From contig JACOUQ010000005.1 of NCBI GenBank assembly GCA_016177775.1, positions 143,225 through 207,224 of the forward strand: a stretch of 64,000 bases of DNA. The letters are read 5' to 3'. A program made the position numbers and the translations under genes. Origin of the DNA: Geobacter sp. Its GTDB lineage: Bacteria > Desulfobacterota > Desulfuromonadia > Geobacterales > Geobacteraceae. Numbering within the stretch: position 1 is the stretch's first letter; every line of letters begins with the position of its first letter. The notes below the pieces were generated by a model. That model ran no database searches. It saw only the letters and a list, made by a program, of their open reading frames with translations, and was not told the DNA's origin. Positions 1 through 7,356 of this stretch are shown here, piece by piece.

Positions 1-330
1 AACGAACTGTTGCGCGATCAGCGGGTCATGCTCTTTCCCGAAGGGACCCGACACAAGGACGGCACTTTGGGGAAGGGGAACCGCGGTGTCGGCAAGATCA
101 TCTACGATACGCGCCCCGCAGTCGTACCTACTGTCCTGATCGGGCTAAACCGTTGGAAATTCCCCGGTTTCGGACAGAAGGCGAGTGTCGTCTTCGGCGA
201 GCCCTTAGATTTCTCCGATCTCTTGCAGCGCGAGGACTGTAAGCAAACCCATCAAGCCATCGTCGACCGGATAATGGACTCGATTGCCGAAATCCTGAAG
301 CGGGAGGGGGCCTATGTCGGGCAAGATTGA
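1..330 (+). CDS. 1-acyl-sn-glycerol-3-phosphate acyltransferase (PlsC-like), C-terminal part
   Basis: The reading frame is open at the left edge, so the N-terminus lies outside the window. The visible 109 codons contain the FPEGTR substrate-binding motif of the PlsC/LPLAT family near their start. This is followed by a region ([14 protein letters not shown]...VVFGEPLDF) typical of the end of 1-acylglycerol-3-phosphate acyltransferases. The catalytic HX4D motif would lie upstream and cannot be seen. These enzymes acylate lysophosphatidate at the inner membrane during phospholipid synthesis. The end overlaps the start of rnhA by 17 bases, which suggests co-transcription. The family call is firm; the exact substrate is inferred. 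Confidence 0.85.
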   Translation, partial: NELLRDQRVMLFPEGTRHKDGTLGKGNRGVGKIIYDTRPAVVPTVLIGLNRWKFPGFGQKASVVFGEPLDFSDLLQREDCKQTHQAIVDRIMDSIAEILKREGAYVGQD

Positions 331-778
331 GATTTTCTGCGACGGCGCCTGCAGCGGCAACCCCGGCGTCGGCGGATGGGGGGCCATCCTCCGCTGGAAC
401 GGCCACGAGAAGGAACTCTCCGGCGCACATGGCGAGACCACCAACAACCGTATGGAGATGACCGCCGCCATCGAGGCACTTTCCGCCCTCAAGCGCCCCT
501 CGACCGTCATCATCGCCACCGATTCCCAGTACCTGGTCAAGGGAATGACCGAGTGGATCAAGGGATGGATCAGGAAGGGGTGGGTCAACAGCAAGAAGGA
601 GCCGGTTCTCAACCGCGACCTCTGGGAGCGCCTCCTGGAGCATACCCGGCAACACAAGGTGGAGTGGCAATGGATTCGCGGCCACAACGGCCATACCGAG
701 AACGAGCGGTGCGACGAGCTGGCGAGGAAGGCGATTGAGGCCTATCGGCAGGGTGCTAGGCTGAAGGCTGAAGGCTGA
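314..778 (+). CDS. rnhA: ribonuclease HI
   Basis: A 154-residue RNase HI that degrades the RNA strand of RNA:DNA hybrids in the cytoplasm. All catalytic positions are present: D10 (in [11 protein letters not shown]), E48 (in NNRMEMTAA), D70 (in IATDSQY), H124 (in RGHNGH) and D134. The length is normal for the family. The ATG start overlaps the upstream acyltransferase. The last codons and the stop lie in a threefold AGGCTGA heptamer repeat (758-778), so the final residues (LKAEG) are repeat-derived and probably dispensable. Confidence 0.95.
   Translation: MSGKIEIFCDGACSGNPGVGGWGAILRWNGHEKELSGAHGETTNNRMEMTAAIEALSALKRPSTVIIATDSQYLVKGMTEWIKGWIRKGWVNSKKEPVLNRDLWERLLEHTRQHKVEWQWIRGHNGHTENERCDELARKAIEAYRQGARLKAEG
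758..778. repeat. heptamer tandem repeat AGGCTGA x3
   Basis: Three exact copies of AGGCTGA cover the last codons and the stop of rnhA. A related heptamer array (CAGCCTA, read on the other strand) lies at 14075-14102. It is one of several 7-bp repeat families found at gene boundaries in this window. Confidence 0.8.
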
Positions 779-816
779 AGACGCTGGGTTCCATGCGGTT
801 CAAAAGGACTTTTTCA

Positions 817-839
817 CCATTCACAATTCACTATTCACG
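817..839. repeat. degenerate ATTCAC heptamer array
   Basis: Heptamers of the type CATTCAC, AATTCAC and TATTCAC run up to the start of the HNH nuclease gene. They belong to the same family as the long GGTGAAT array at 47634-47814 (reverse complement) and the short runs near 1205, 29570 and 49963. Confidence 0.7.
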
Positions 840-847
840 GCATTTGA

Positions 848-1180
848 ATGAGCTATTTCATCATCGAAGTCTCCGAGCAGGAGATCAGGCGGGAGAAGGA
901 TAAGGCCCGCGAGCTGCGCAAATCGCAGTGGTGGAAAAATCGCGTTGGGCGCGGGATTTGTCACTGGTGCGGCGGGAAGTTCCCGTTAGATGATCTCACC
1001 ATGGACCATATCGTCCCCATTGTCCGGGGGGGGAAGAGTAGCCGTGGCAACCTCGTGCCGGCCTGCAAGGAGTGCAACAATAAAAAGAAATACATGCTTC
1101 CCATTGAATGGGAGGAGTATTTGAAAACGGTAACCGGAGACCGGGGTCCAGACCCAACTGGGCCTGAAGGGAATGGCTAA
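848..1180 (+). CDS. HNH endonuclease
   Basis: A 110-residue protein with a compact HNH nuclease domain. A CHWC zinc pair is followed by MDHIVPIVRGGKSSRGNLVPAC and a second CKEC pair, then NNKKK. This order (CxxC, DHI, N, CxxC) is the zinc-stabilised HNH fold that cleaves DNA through a metal-bound His. Nothing identifies a phage, restriction or homing partner, so its role is unknown. The N-terminal 35 residues are charged. The region before the ATG is a heptamer repeat with no clear Shine-Dalgarno sequence, so translation may be weak or the start may differ. Confidence 0.85.
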   Translation: MSYFIIEVSEQEIRREKDKARELRKSQWWKNRVGRGICHWCGGKFPLDDLTMDHIVPIVRGGKSSRGNLVPACKECNNKKKYMLPIEWEEYLKTVTGDRGPDPTGPEGNG

Positions 1181-1204
1181 GATTAAAATCTCGCTATTTT
1201 AACC

Positions 1205-1233
1205 TCTCACAACTCACGATTCACTACTCACGA
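1205..1233. repeat. degenerate CTCAC/ATTCAC heptamer array
   Basis: Four imperfect 7-base units (CTCACAA, CTCACGA, TTCACTA, CTCACGA) sit in the gap between the HNH gene and the HAD gene. They resemble the arrays at 817-839 and 29002-29064. Confidence 0.6.
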
Positions 1234-1240
1234 GAAAAGA

Positions 1241-1852
1241 ATGTATAAAGCCGTAATCTACGACTGCGACGGGGTGATGTTCGACTCCTTCGAGGCCAAT
1301 CTGGAGTTCTACCAGCGGATCATGCGGGCAATGGGGCGGGCGCCCCTGGACCGGGCTGACGAGGAGCATATGCGCGTCCTCCATACTTACGCCAATCGCG
1401 AGGTGCTGGCCCATTTCTTTCCCGACCCGGCAGAGTGGGAAAAAGCGGTGCGTCATGCCGGCGCTCTTGATTACCGGGAGCTCGTTCCCCTCATGGTGAT
1501 GGAGGATGGGTTCCGGGAGACGCTTGAAGCCCTGAGCGGGCGAGTAGACCTCGCGGTCTGCACCAACCGCTCGACATCCATGGACATGGTCCTGGAAAGC
1601 TTCGACCTTGCCCGTTACTTCGGAATCGTCATGACTGCCAGCAAGGTGGCCAACCCCAAACCCCACCCCGAACCGCTCATCAAGGTTCTTGACCATTACG
1701 GGATTGCCCCCGCGGAGGCTCTCTTCGTCGGTGACTCAGACGTGGACCGCCAAGCCGCCCAAGCCGCAGGGGTCCCCTTTGTGGCCTACAGGGCCGATTT
1801 CCCCGCCCATGCCAGGATCGAGAGGCATTCAGAGATTCTTGGCCTGCTCTGA
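1241..1852 (+). CDS. HAD-superfamily hydrolase, phosphoglycolate phosphatase-like
   Basis: A 203-residue haloacid dehalogenase-type phosphatase. The four HAD motifs are visible: DCDG near residue 8 (nucleophile Asp and general acid Asp), CTNRS (motif II), SKVANPKPHPEP (motif III Lys) and FVGDSDVD (motif IV acidic pair). The helical cap inserted between motifs I and II is typical of Gph-like subfamily IA enzymes, which dephosphorylate small phosphorylated metabolites in the cytoplasm. The true substrate cannot be read from the sequence. The gene ends four bases from a convergent CoA-binding protein gene. Confidence 0.88.
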   Translation: MYKAVIYDCDGVMFDSFEANLEFYQRIMRAMGRAPLDRADEEHMRVLHTYANREVLAHFFPDPAEWEKAVRHAGALDYRELVPLMVMEDGFRETLEALSGRVDLAVCTNRSTSMDMVLESFDLARYFGIVMTASKVANPKPHPEPLIKVLDHYGIAPAEALFVGDSDVDRQAAQAAGVPFVAYRADFPAHARIERHSEILGLL

Positions 1853-1856
1853 CCGG

Positions 1857-2261
1857 CTAGTGCTCGTGATACCCCAGCACTACCAGAATGCAGCTGCCGT
1901 CTGCTATGACGTTGATGTTGTTCTTCCTGCACAGCTCGACGGCCGCCTGGCTCTCAGCGCCGGGCTGCATCCAGATGTTCTCGATCCCCTTGGCGGCGGC
2001 GGCCGGAATCAGCTGTTCGGTCACTGCCGGCGGGGTAATCATGGAAATGCTCTTCACCTCGGCTGGAAGGTCCGAGATCTGCGCAACACAACCGATCCCC
2101 TCTATCTCCCGCTCATTCGGGTTGACTGGAATAGCCCGGTACCCCTTCTGCATGTAACAACGCAGGACCTTGTTTCCATACTTCTCCCTCTTTGAAGATG
2201 CCCCCACCACGCCGAATGCCGGGGAGGCCAGAAACCGGTCGATCTGTTCACGGCTGTCCAT
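1857..2261 (-). CDS. CoA-binding domain protein (YccU-like)
   Basis: A 134-residue single-domain protein with a Rossmann-type CoA-binding fold. VVGASSKREKYGNKVLR near the N-terminus matches the nucleotide-binding loop of CoA_binding_2 proteins, and ITPPAVTEQLIPAAAAKGI plus WMQPGAES match the later conserved blocks seen in succinyl-CoA synthetase alpha relatives. The length fits the stand-alone YccU family. The biochemical role of these proteins is poorly known; CoA or acyl-CoA binding is the usual inference. It is transcribed convergently with the HAD gene. Confidence 0.85.
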   Translation of the reverse strand: MDSREQIDRFLASPAFGVVGASSKREKYGNKVLRCYMQKGYRAIPVNPNEREIEGIGCVAQISDLPAEVKSISMITPPAVTEQLIPAAAAKGIENIWMQPGAESQAAVELCRKNNINVIADGSCILVVLGYHEH

Positions 2262-2425
2262 GGATTCTCCTTTCCCTGTGGACTTTCTAGTGTGTAAACT
2301 CCTTCAAGTATAGGCCATTTTCACCGGAATTAAAGAGAAGATGACCTGCCCCCCTTGCTCTTTGCCCGATTTCTGGTTCAATTAAGTTGCAGGGTACACA
2401 TCTGACCTAGGGAGGAGAACGGAAC

Positions 2426-2893
2426 ATGAAAGGTAACGACAAGATCATCGAGCATCTGAACGCGCGTCTCGCCGAGGAACTGACCGCCATCAACCAGTAC
2501 ATGGTCCACGCGGAGATGTGCGAAAACTGGGGGTATGATAAGCTGCACGACCTGATCAGGAAGCGGTCAATAGACGAGATGAAGCACGCCGAGAAGCTCA
2601 TCGCGCGCATTCTCTTCCTGGAAGGGCGTCCTACGGTCAGCCATCTGAACAAGATCCACATCGGTGCGGAGATCCCCAAAATGCACGAAAGCGACCACGT
2701 CTACGAGCTCGATGCCGTTAAGGGTTACAACGAGACCATCAGGCTGGCGGTGGAGGTGGGGGACAACGGCACCCGCGAGTTGATCGAGTCGATCCTGAAG
2801 GAAGAGGAGATGCACGTGGACTGGCTGGAGGCGCAGATGGACCAGATCCGCCAGATGGGCATCCAGGCTTATCTCGGGGAGCAGATCGACTGA
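2426..2893 (+). CDS. bfr: bacterioferritin
   Basis: A 155-residue iron-storage subunit. Its di-iron ferroxidase ligands fall exactly at family positions: E18, E51, H54, E94, E127 and H130. M52, the haem ligand between two subunits, is also present. The 24-mer cage oxidises Fe(II) and stores it as a ferric mineral, protecting against oxidative damage. A strong Shine-Dalgarno (GGGAGGAG) precedes the ATG. The gene appears to be transcribed alone and is followed by a palindromic repeat and an intrinsic terminator. Confidence 0.96.
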   Translation: MKGNDKIIEHLNARLAEELTAINQYMVHAEMCENWGYDKLHDLIRKRSIDEMKHAEKLIARILFLEGRPTVSHLNKIHIGAEIPKMHESDHVYELDAVKGYNETIRLAVEVGDNGTRELIESILKEEEMHVDWLEAQMDQIRQMGIQAYLGEQID

Positions 2894-2907
2894 TGTCGAT
2901 TGTAATG

Positions 2908-2949
2908 GTAGAGACGCATTGCATGCGTCTCTATTGCATGCGTCTCTAG
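2908..2949. repeat. dispersed GTAGAGACGC palindrome, with a duplicated half
   Basis: TAGAGACGCA and TGCGTCTCTA form an inverted repeat (2909-2933). A 15-base half unit is then repeated directly (2934-2948). The same family occurs at 5640-5667 and 58527-58554, and half an element occurs near 27697. It lies between the bfr stop and its terminator. Confidence 0.8.
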
Positions 2950-2999
2950 GGTGCGTTGCCTTACGAATACCCCTCAAGGCCCATATGTTTTGGGACAGT

Positions 3000-3027
3000 A
3001 AAAAAGCCTGCTTGTGCAGGCTTTTTT
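3000..3027 (+). terminator. intrinsic terminator after bfr
   Basis: AAAAAAGCCTGC-TTGT-GCAGGCTTTTTT is a perfect stem with a U-run. It is read here as the bfr terminator, although the A/T symmetry would let it work in both directions. Confidence 0.9.
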
Positions 3028-3091
3028 ATCGCGTGACAATGGCGGTGTCGATTTGCGCATCCCTATCAGCCTTTGCGCGAGAGGAGGCGGG

Positions 3092-3120
3092 TTGACAATT
3101 CTGGTCAAATTTGTTAATTA
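3092..3120 (+). promoter_or_regulatory. sigma-70-type promoter for the DUF882 gene
   Basis: TTGACA (3092-3097), a 17-base spacer, then TAATTA (3115-3120). The predicted start point near 3127 leaves a leader of about 20 bases before the ATG at 3149. This argues against the upstream in-frame TTG at 3131. Confidence 0.55.
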
Positions 3121-3148
3121 ATTCCCCACCTTGCATGAAAAGGGGGGA

Positions 3149-3712
3149 ATGCCATTGTTTAATCGCAAATTTAGCAGAAGACTGTTTCTCAAGGCATCAC
3201 TGGCGGCGTCCCTTATGCTGCTCGACGGCGTCCCGGGCTTTGCATCCATCCCGCCCGAAACCGATATCGATGGACAATTGTCGCTTTTCAACACCCACAG
3301 CCGCGAGCGGGTGTCCCTGATCTTCAGAAAACCCTCGGGGGAGTACGATCCCGAGGCCATCAAGGAACTCAACTGGGTTCTCCGCTGCCACTCCGGCGAG
3401 GTGGGGGAGATGGACATGCGGGTCATCGAATACCTTAGCCTGGTGGACAAGCAGCTGGGTGGCAACAACGAGATACATATCATTTCCGGTTTCAGGTCGC
3501 CCAATTATAATGCGATGCTTCGTAACAGGAGCCGCGGCGGGGTCGCCAGCAAGAGCCTCCATATGAAGGGGAAAGCCATAGATATCGCCATTCCCGGCGT
3601 TGACCTGCATATGCTCCGCACGGCCGCTCTAGACCTGCGTTATGGCGGGGTCGGCTACTATCCCGGCCCTGGGTTCGTGCACATCGATTCGGGAACCTTC
3701 AGGACCTGGTAA
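3149..3712 (+). CDS. Tat-exported DUF882 (YcbK-like, M15 fold) protein
   Basis: A protein of about 187 residues with a clear twin-arginine signal (FSRRLFLKA) followed by a hydrophobic stretch. The mature part is a DUF882/YcbK-type domain related to peptidase M15 (D-Ala-D-Ala and L,D-carboxypeptidases). GFRSPNYN, SLHMKGKAIDI and a C-terminal GFVHID supply the His/Asp/His zinc-site pattern of that fold. It probably acts on periplasmic peptidoglycan. The ATG at 3149 is chosen because AAGGGGGG lies just upstream and the promoter would leave almost no leader for the TTG at 3131. The next gene is an L,D-transpeptidase five bases away, so the pair likely works on cell-wall crosslinks. Confidence 0.88.
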   Translation: MPLFNRKFSRRLFLKASLAASLMLLDGVPGFASIPPETDIDGQLSLFNTHSRERVSLIFRKPSGEYDPEAIKELNWVLRCHSGEVGEMDMRVIEYLSLVDKQLGGNNEIHIISGFRSPNYNAMLRNRSRGGVASKSLHMKGKAIDIAIPGVDLHMLRTAALDLRYGGVGYYPGPGFVHIDSGTFRTW

Positions 3713-3717
3713 AGGGG

Positions 3718-4530
3718 GTGCCGGTGCGCAGGTCGATTATCCTGATAACTTGCGCCCTTGTCCTGTCACTTATCTGCTCCGTTGCGGGGGCCGCCCCGAG
3801 AAAACGGAAAATAAAACGCATTATCCCCCCCTGCAAGGTCTTTTACCCGAGCGACCTGACAATCGCCTGGAAATGCCGGCGAATAAGAGCGAATGAAACG
3901 CCGGAACGCCTCTTCGGAGAGCGCTGGCTGGATGTCCTTCGGTTCAACCGGATCGACCGGCGCCATTTGTTGTGGGGAGGTTACATAAAGATCCCCGAGA
4001 ACCTGGACGATATAAAGGATTTCACCCCTCTTCCCCATTTCCTCCCCGAGGCCGAAAAGGAAAAGAAATTCATCCTGGTAGACCTTTCCGAGCAGTTCAT
4101 CGGCGCCTACGAATACGGAGTCCTCGTATTCTCATTCCCCGCAGCCAGCGGCGAGAAGGTGTTCCGGACCCCCACCGGCAGGTTCCGGGTAACCGCCTAC
4201 AGCCTTAATCACGAGTCCTCCATATACAAGATAGAGAAGACCATAATCCCGTACCCCATGCATTACGGCCTTATGTTCCACGTGAGCAGAAAGGGTACCG
4301 CCTACTGGATTCATGGCCGCGATATCCCCGGCTATCCCGCCTCGCACGGCTGCGTAGGCCTTTATGACGAGGAGATGCAGAACCGCTATTACGATTTTCC
4401 AGTCAATCCTGTTCTTGATGATGCCAGAAGGCTTTACGAATGGGCAATCGGGGATGCCCCGGACGACGGTGAATTTCATTATCTCAAGGGGGGGCCGAAG
4501 GTCCTGATTGTGGGGACGCTGTCGGTGTAG
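3718..4530 (+). CDS. L,D-transpeptidase (YkuD/ErfK family)
   Basis: A 270-residue exported protein. The N-terminus is a hydrophobic signal ending around AGAA. The YkuD catalytic signature IHG(x)8SHGCVGL lies near residue 200, with the nucleophilic Cys and both His residues present. A LysM-like or linker region (residues 30-110) precedes the domain. Such enzymes form 3-3 peptidoglycan crosslinks or attach lipoproteins to the wall. The GTG at 3718 is given; the in-frame GTG at 3724 has better spacing to AAAGGGGG and is an equally likely start. It follows the DUF882 gene directly and is probably co-transcribed with it. Confidence 0.9.
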   Translation: MPVRRSIILITCALVLSLICSVAGAAPRKRKIKRIIPPCKVFYPSDLTIAWKCRRIRANETPERLFGERWLDVLRFNRIDRRHLLWGGYIKIPENLDDIKDFTPLPHFLPEAEKEKKFILVDLSEQFIGAYEYGVLVFSFPAASGEKVFRTPTGRFRVTAYSLNHESSIYKIEKTIIPYPMHYGLMFHVSRKGTAYWIHGRDIPGYPASHGCVGLYDEEMQNRYYDFPVNPVLDDARRLYEWAIGDAPDDGEFHYLKGGPKVLIVGTLSV

Positions 4531-4574
4531 AGGCGGGGTCTAGGGAATGGGGACTGGGGACTGGTAAAATCTTA

Positions 4575-4610
4575 CGAAAAAGCCTGCAATCGCAGGCTTT
4601 TTCGTTTTTT
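4575..4610. terminator. bidirectional intrinsic terminator
   Basis: CGAAAAAGCCTGC-AATC-GCAGGCTTTTTCG followed by T-rich sequence. It separates the convergent L,D-transpeptidase and rubrerythrin-like genes. It shares its core stem (GCCTGC/GCAGGC) with the terminators at 3000 and 16828. Confidence 0.9.
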
Positions 4611-4648
4611 GTTGATATTGTCCAGTGCCTAGCGCCCAGTGCCTGCTT

Positions 4649-5134
4649 TCAAAACTCCTTGAGATTGCTGAACTCGCCCCAGGCAAGATAGGTCTTGGGG
4701 GACTGGACGAATAAGTAGATGTTCTCCACGATATTCAGGTGGCGCCGTTCCTGGTCGGCGATCTTGAGGAGTAGATTCCTTGTCGCCTCCTTGTCCGCTT
4801 TTGCGGCAAGATCCTCGTAAAATTTGATGCTCTCCTCTTCTTCCTTCACCACATGCTTGAAGGCGTCCGGGTCATCCTGCAGCTCGGCCATCAGGTCACG
4901 TTTCCCCAGAAGCGGCCTGAACGCGCAGGCCGCGTCGTTCAGTGAATTGAACTGGGCCTGAGCCGGGTCTGTGGTGTCCCGCATCTTTTTCAGCGCTTCC
5001 AGGTGTTCGTCCTCGGCCCCTGCCATTAGTTCAAAAAGCTTTTTGAGCTCTTCCACCTTGGCGTTTGAAGCCAGTTTCTGGTAGTGTGCTTTTGCATCTT
5101 CTTCCATTTTGATGGCGCAGTCCAAGACGTTCAT
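4649..5134 (-). CDS. rubrerythrin-like ferritin-family protein
   Basis: A 161-residue all-helical protein of the ferritin-like superfamily. It shows two E/D-x-x-H-type di-iron half-sites (EDEHLEALKK and DQERRHLNIVENI) and two further acidic helices (MEEDAKAHYQ and EEEESIKFYED). No C-terminal rubredoxin CxxC pairs are present, so it is the short rubrerythrin-like form. Such proteins reduce peroxide or handle iron in anaerobes. A good Shine-Dalgarno (GGAGG) precedes the ATG. The family is clear; peroxidase activity is inferred. Confidence 0.87.
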   Translation of the reverse strand: MNVLDCAIKMEEDAKAHYQKLASNAKVEELKKLFELMAGAEDEHLEALKKMRDTTDPAQAQFNSLNDAACAFRPLLGKRDLMAELQDDPDAFKHVVKEEEESIKFYEDLAAKADKEATRNLLLKIADQERRHLNIVENIYLFVQSPKTYLAWGEFSNLKEF

Positions 5135-5232
5135 GACGCAACCTCCTTTTCCGTCCCGGCGGTTAGATCGCCGGAAATTCTCATACGTGAAAATTATACC
5201 AGAATAAGGAGTTGTTTGTGGAGGGAGGAGGG

Positions 5233-5262
5233 AAAAAGACCGGTCAAAATTTCTGACCGGTC
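5233..5262 (-). terminator. intrinsic terminator after rpsU
   Basis: On the minus strand, GACCGGTCA-GAAATTT-TGACCGGTC is followed by TTTTT. It lies 26 bases past the rpsU stop. Confidence 0.85.
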
Positions 5263-5287
5263 CGAGTGATTAGGAGAGATGAAGCGG

Positions 5288-5488
5288 CTAGTCCCTTTCG
5301 GGCTTGCGGAACCGCTGGGCTTTTTTCCTGCGGCGCGCGGCCTCCTGCTGCTTGCGTTTTTTCTTTACAGATGGCTTCTCATAGTGCTTCCGCTTCTTCA
5401 TTTCCTTGAAAAAGCCGTCCATCTGCAGCTTCTTTTTCAGATTTCGGAGCGCGCGATCGAGGTCGTTCCCCTGGACAATAACCTGCAT
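5288..5488 (-). CDS. rpsU: 30S ribosomal protein S21
   Basis: A 66-residue basic protein beginning [20 protein letters not shown] and ending in a run of K/R residues, as in bS21. It binds the small subunit near the anti-Shine-Dalgarno region. The start at 5488 has AAGGAGG five bases upstream; an earlier in-frame ATG would add residues that no bS21 carries. The gene is transcribed alone, with a terminator-like hairpin in its leader (5513-5538). Confidence 0.95.
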   Translation of the reverse strand: MQVIVQGNDLDRALRNLKKKLQMDGFFKEMKKRKHYEKPSVKKKRKQQEAARRRKKAQRFRKPERD

Positions 5489-5504
5489 GCATACCTCCTT
5501 CGCG

Positions 5505-5538
5505 AAATAAAAGCCCAAGGACTTTTAAAGCCTTGGGC
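5505..5538 (-). terminator. terminator-like hairpin in the rpsU leader
   Basis: On the minus strand, GCCCAAGG-CTTTAAAAGT-CCTTGGGC is followed by TTTTATTT, only about 20 bases before the rpsU start. No minus-strand gene lies immediately upstream whose end it could serve, so an attenuator is possible. Confidence 0.6.
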
Positions 5539-5639
5539 GGCCAACTTCAAAAGATGAAAACAACTCTAACACATGTCGGGCAGGTTTGCATGGAAAAAGG
5601 CCAAAAAATGTGATCCTCGGTTTCAGCAAATTTCCGGAT

Positions 5640-5667
5640 GTAGAGACGCAAGATTTTGCGTCTCTAC
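5640..5667. repeat. dispersed GTAGAGACGC palindrome
   Basis: A perfect 12-bp inverted repeat: GTAGAGACGCAA, GATT, TTGCGTCTCTAC. It is the best-preserved copy of the family also found at 2908 and 58527, and it lies in the gap upstream of the DCC-family gene. Confidence 0.88.
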
Positions 5668-5740
5668 TGAAGCTCGACATTTGCAATTTTCCGGGCACAC
5701 TTGCAGTATGTGGAGCGTTAGATATGGAAGGGAGACAGCT

Positions 5741-6169
5741 ATGCCGGACGCCCCAGCATATCCTCTGGCGATATTTTACGACGGCTCCTGCTCAGTCTGC
5801 GCGGAAGAGATGGATGTTTACCGGCGCAAGGAGCACGCCGGCCGCCTACGATTCATTGAAATCAGCGCTCCGGAGTTCGACCCGATCCCCTACGGCATCA
5901 CCCTGGATGAGTTCATGCACGACTTGCACGCCATCGACCGGGAGGGGCGCGTGTATCGGGGGGTGGAGGCGTTTCGCGTCATCTGGCAGGCGTTTCCCGG
6001 CTCTATCTGGTACGGCCTTCTTGCCTCTCTGGTTACCCTTCCCGGGATGAATCACCTGTCCAAGTTTGCCTACTGGAGCTTCGCACGGATCAGGAAATTT
6101 CTGCCGAGAAGCCACGATGCATGCAAGGACGGCACCTGCCTGCTCGGCAAGGACCGCCCCCATCGCTGA
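5741..6169 (+). CDS. thiol-disulfide oxidoreductase DCC family (DUF393) protein
   Basis: A 142-residue protein with the DUF393 signature YDGSCSVC near the N-terminus (DGxCxxC, a thioredoxin-like redox pair) and the conserved EAFRVIW and LPGMNHLSKFAYWSFARIR blocks. A Cys pair near the C-terminus (CKDGTC) could be a second redox or metal site. The ATG at 5741 is preferred because GGGAG lies six bases upstream; longer in-frame starts would translate the palindromic repeat at 5640-5667. The physiological role of the DCC family is not well established. The gene lies 74 bases before an FAD reductase. Confidence 0.85.
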   Translation: MPDAPAYPLAIFYDGSCSVCAEEMDVYRRKEHAGRLRFIEISAPEFDPIPYGITLDEFMHDLHAIDREGRVYRGVEAFRVIWQAFPGSIWYGLLASLVTLPGMNHLSKFAYWSFARIRKFLPRSHDACKDGTCLLGKDRPHR

Positions 6170-6243
6170 GCGTCGCATCCCGTGTTATTCCGGACAAGCA
6201 TGGGGAGATCGTGGTATATTGCACAAACTTTAAGGAGATACGG

Positions 6244-7347
6244 ATGGAACAGATTTATGACGTAATAATCGTGGGTGGCGGGCCGGCAGGGGTGGCGGCG
6301 GCCTATCTATGCCAGCGGAAGGGGTTGTCGTACCTGCTTATGGAGCAGGGTAAGACCGTCTTCCAGGGGATTGCAAACACATACCCCGAGGGGAAGAATG
6401 TCTACCCCTCAAAACCGAGGGAGGCCCCGGAGCCTTTTCTGGTGGATGAGCTGCGGCCCCCGGATAAGCCGGTAACGGTGGAGAAGTACATTCAATACGT
6501 GCAGCACTTCGTCCAGCATGAGAACCTGAACGTACAGGCCGAGATATCCTTCGAAGACCTGAAGGAGGAGAGAGACGTCCTCATAGTGCAGACCGACCGG
6601 GGGCCATTCCGCTCCAGGAAGGTGGTGCTTGCCTTTGGCAGCAGCATTCCGCGCGAGCTGTCAGTCTATGGCGATGCCAAGATGGTGGCCAAGACCCTCG
6701 ACGACCCGAAAAAATATCTGGGGGTGCGCACGCTGGTCATTGGCGGGGGGAACACCGCCGCCGATGTCATCATCTCCATCCTAAGGGCCAAGCGGGAGGC
6801 GAACGACAACCAGCCGGTCTACTGGGCACACATCTCCGAGACTTTCGACGTCAACAAGGAAATCGCCCAGAGGCTTGGAGAGGAGATCCTCCTCGGAGGC
6901 CACATCCGGCTGTTGCCCGGCGCAACTCCCCGTATCGGCGAGGTGGACGACGAGGGGGTGGATCGGCTGGTGATACGCATAAACGAGTTCAAGCAGTCGG
7001 ACGGGATCGAGATCTACCACGCCATGAGCTTTCCCATGAAGCACGTTATCGCCTGCATCGGCTCCCAGGGCCCTCTCCCCATTTTCGACAAGATCGGGGT
7101 CCAGACCATCGCCTGCGCCGAGGGGGTCTGCCGGGTGGCCAAGGAAGGGGAGCGGCTGATCCTTTTGACCGCCGAGTTCGAGTCGACCCGCAAAGGTGTG
7201 TATGTGATCGGCGGGGCCATATCCCCCTCCTTCATGAAGATCAGCGCCGGCGCCATTCAGGAGGAGAAGCACCCCAACCTGATCTATACGGCCATTAACG
7301 ACGCCTACCATGTGGTGGAGGCGATCTCGAAAAAGCTCGGCAAGTAA
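6244..7347 (+). CDS. FAD/NAD(P)-dependent oxidoreductase, thioredoxin-reductase/YpdA-like
   Basis: A 367-residue flavoprotein. VIIVGGGPAGVAAAY at the N-terminus is the FAD-binding dinucleotide motif, and TLVIGGGNTAADVIIS near residue 165 is the NAD(P)H-binding motif. There is no CxxC redox pair, so it is not a classical thioredoxin reductase. It resembles YpdA-type or ferredoxin-NADP reductase-like proteins. The C-terminal GVYVIGGAISPSFMKISAGAIQE binds the flavin edge. The ATG at 6244 has AAGGAG upstream. It is followed nine bases later by corA, so they may share a transcript. The substrate is unknown. Confidence 0.82.
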   Translation: MEQIYDVIIVGGGPAGVAAAYLCQRKGLSYLLMEQGKTVFQGIANTYPEGKNVYPSKPREAPEPFLVDELRPPDKPVTVEKYIQYVQHFVQHENLNVQAEISFEDLKEERDVLIVQTDRGPFRSRKVVLAFGSSIPRELSVYGDAKMVAKTLDDPKKYLGVRTLVIGGGNTAADVIISILRAKREANDNQPVYWAHISETFDVNKEIAQRLGEEILLGGHIRLLPGATPRIGEVDDEGVDRLVIRINEFKQSDGIEIYHAMSFPMKHVIACIGSQGPLPIFDKIGVQTIACAEGVCRVAKEGERLILLTAEFESTRKGVYVIGGAISPSFMKISAGAIQEEKHPNLIYTAINDAYHVVEAISKKLGK

Positions 7348-7356
7348 GGAGTTACA

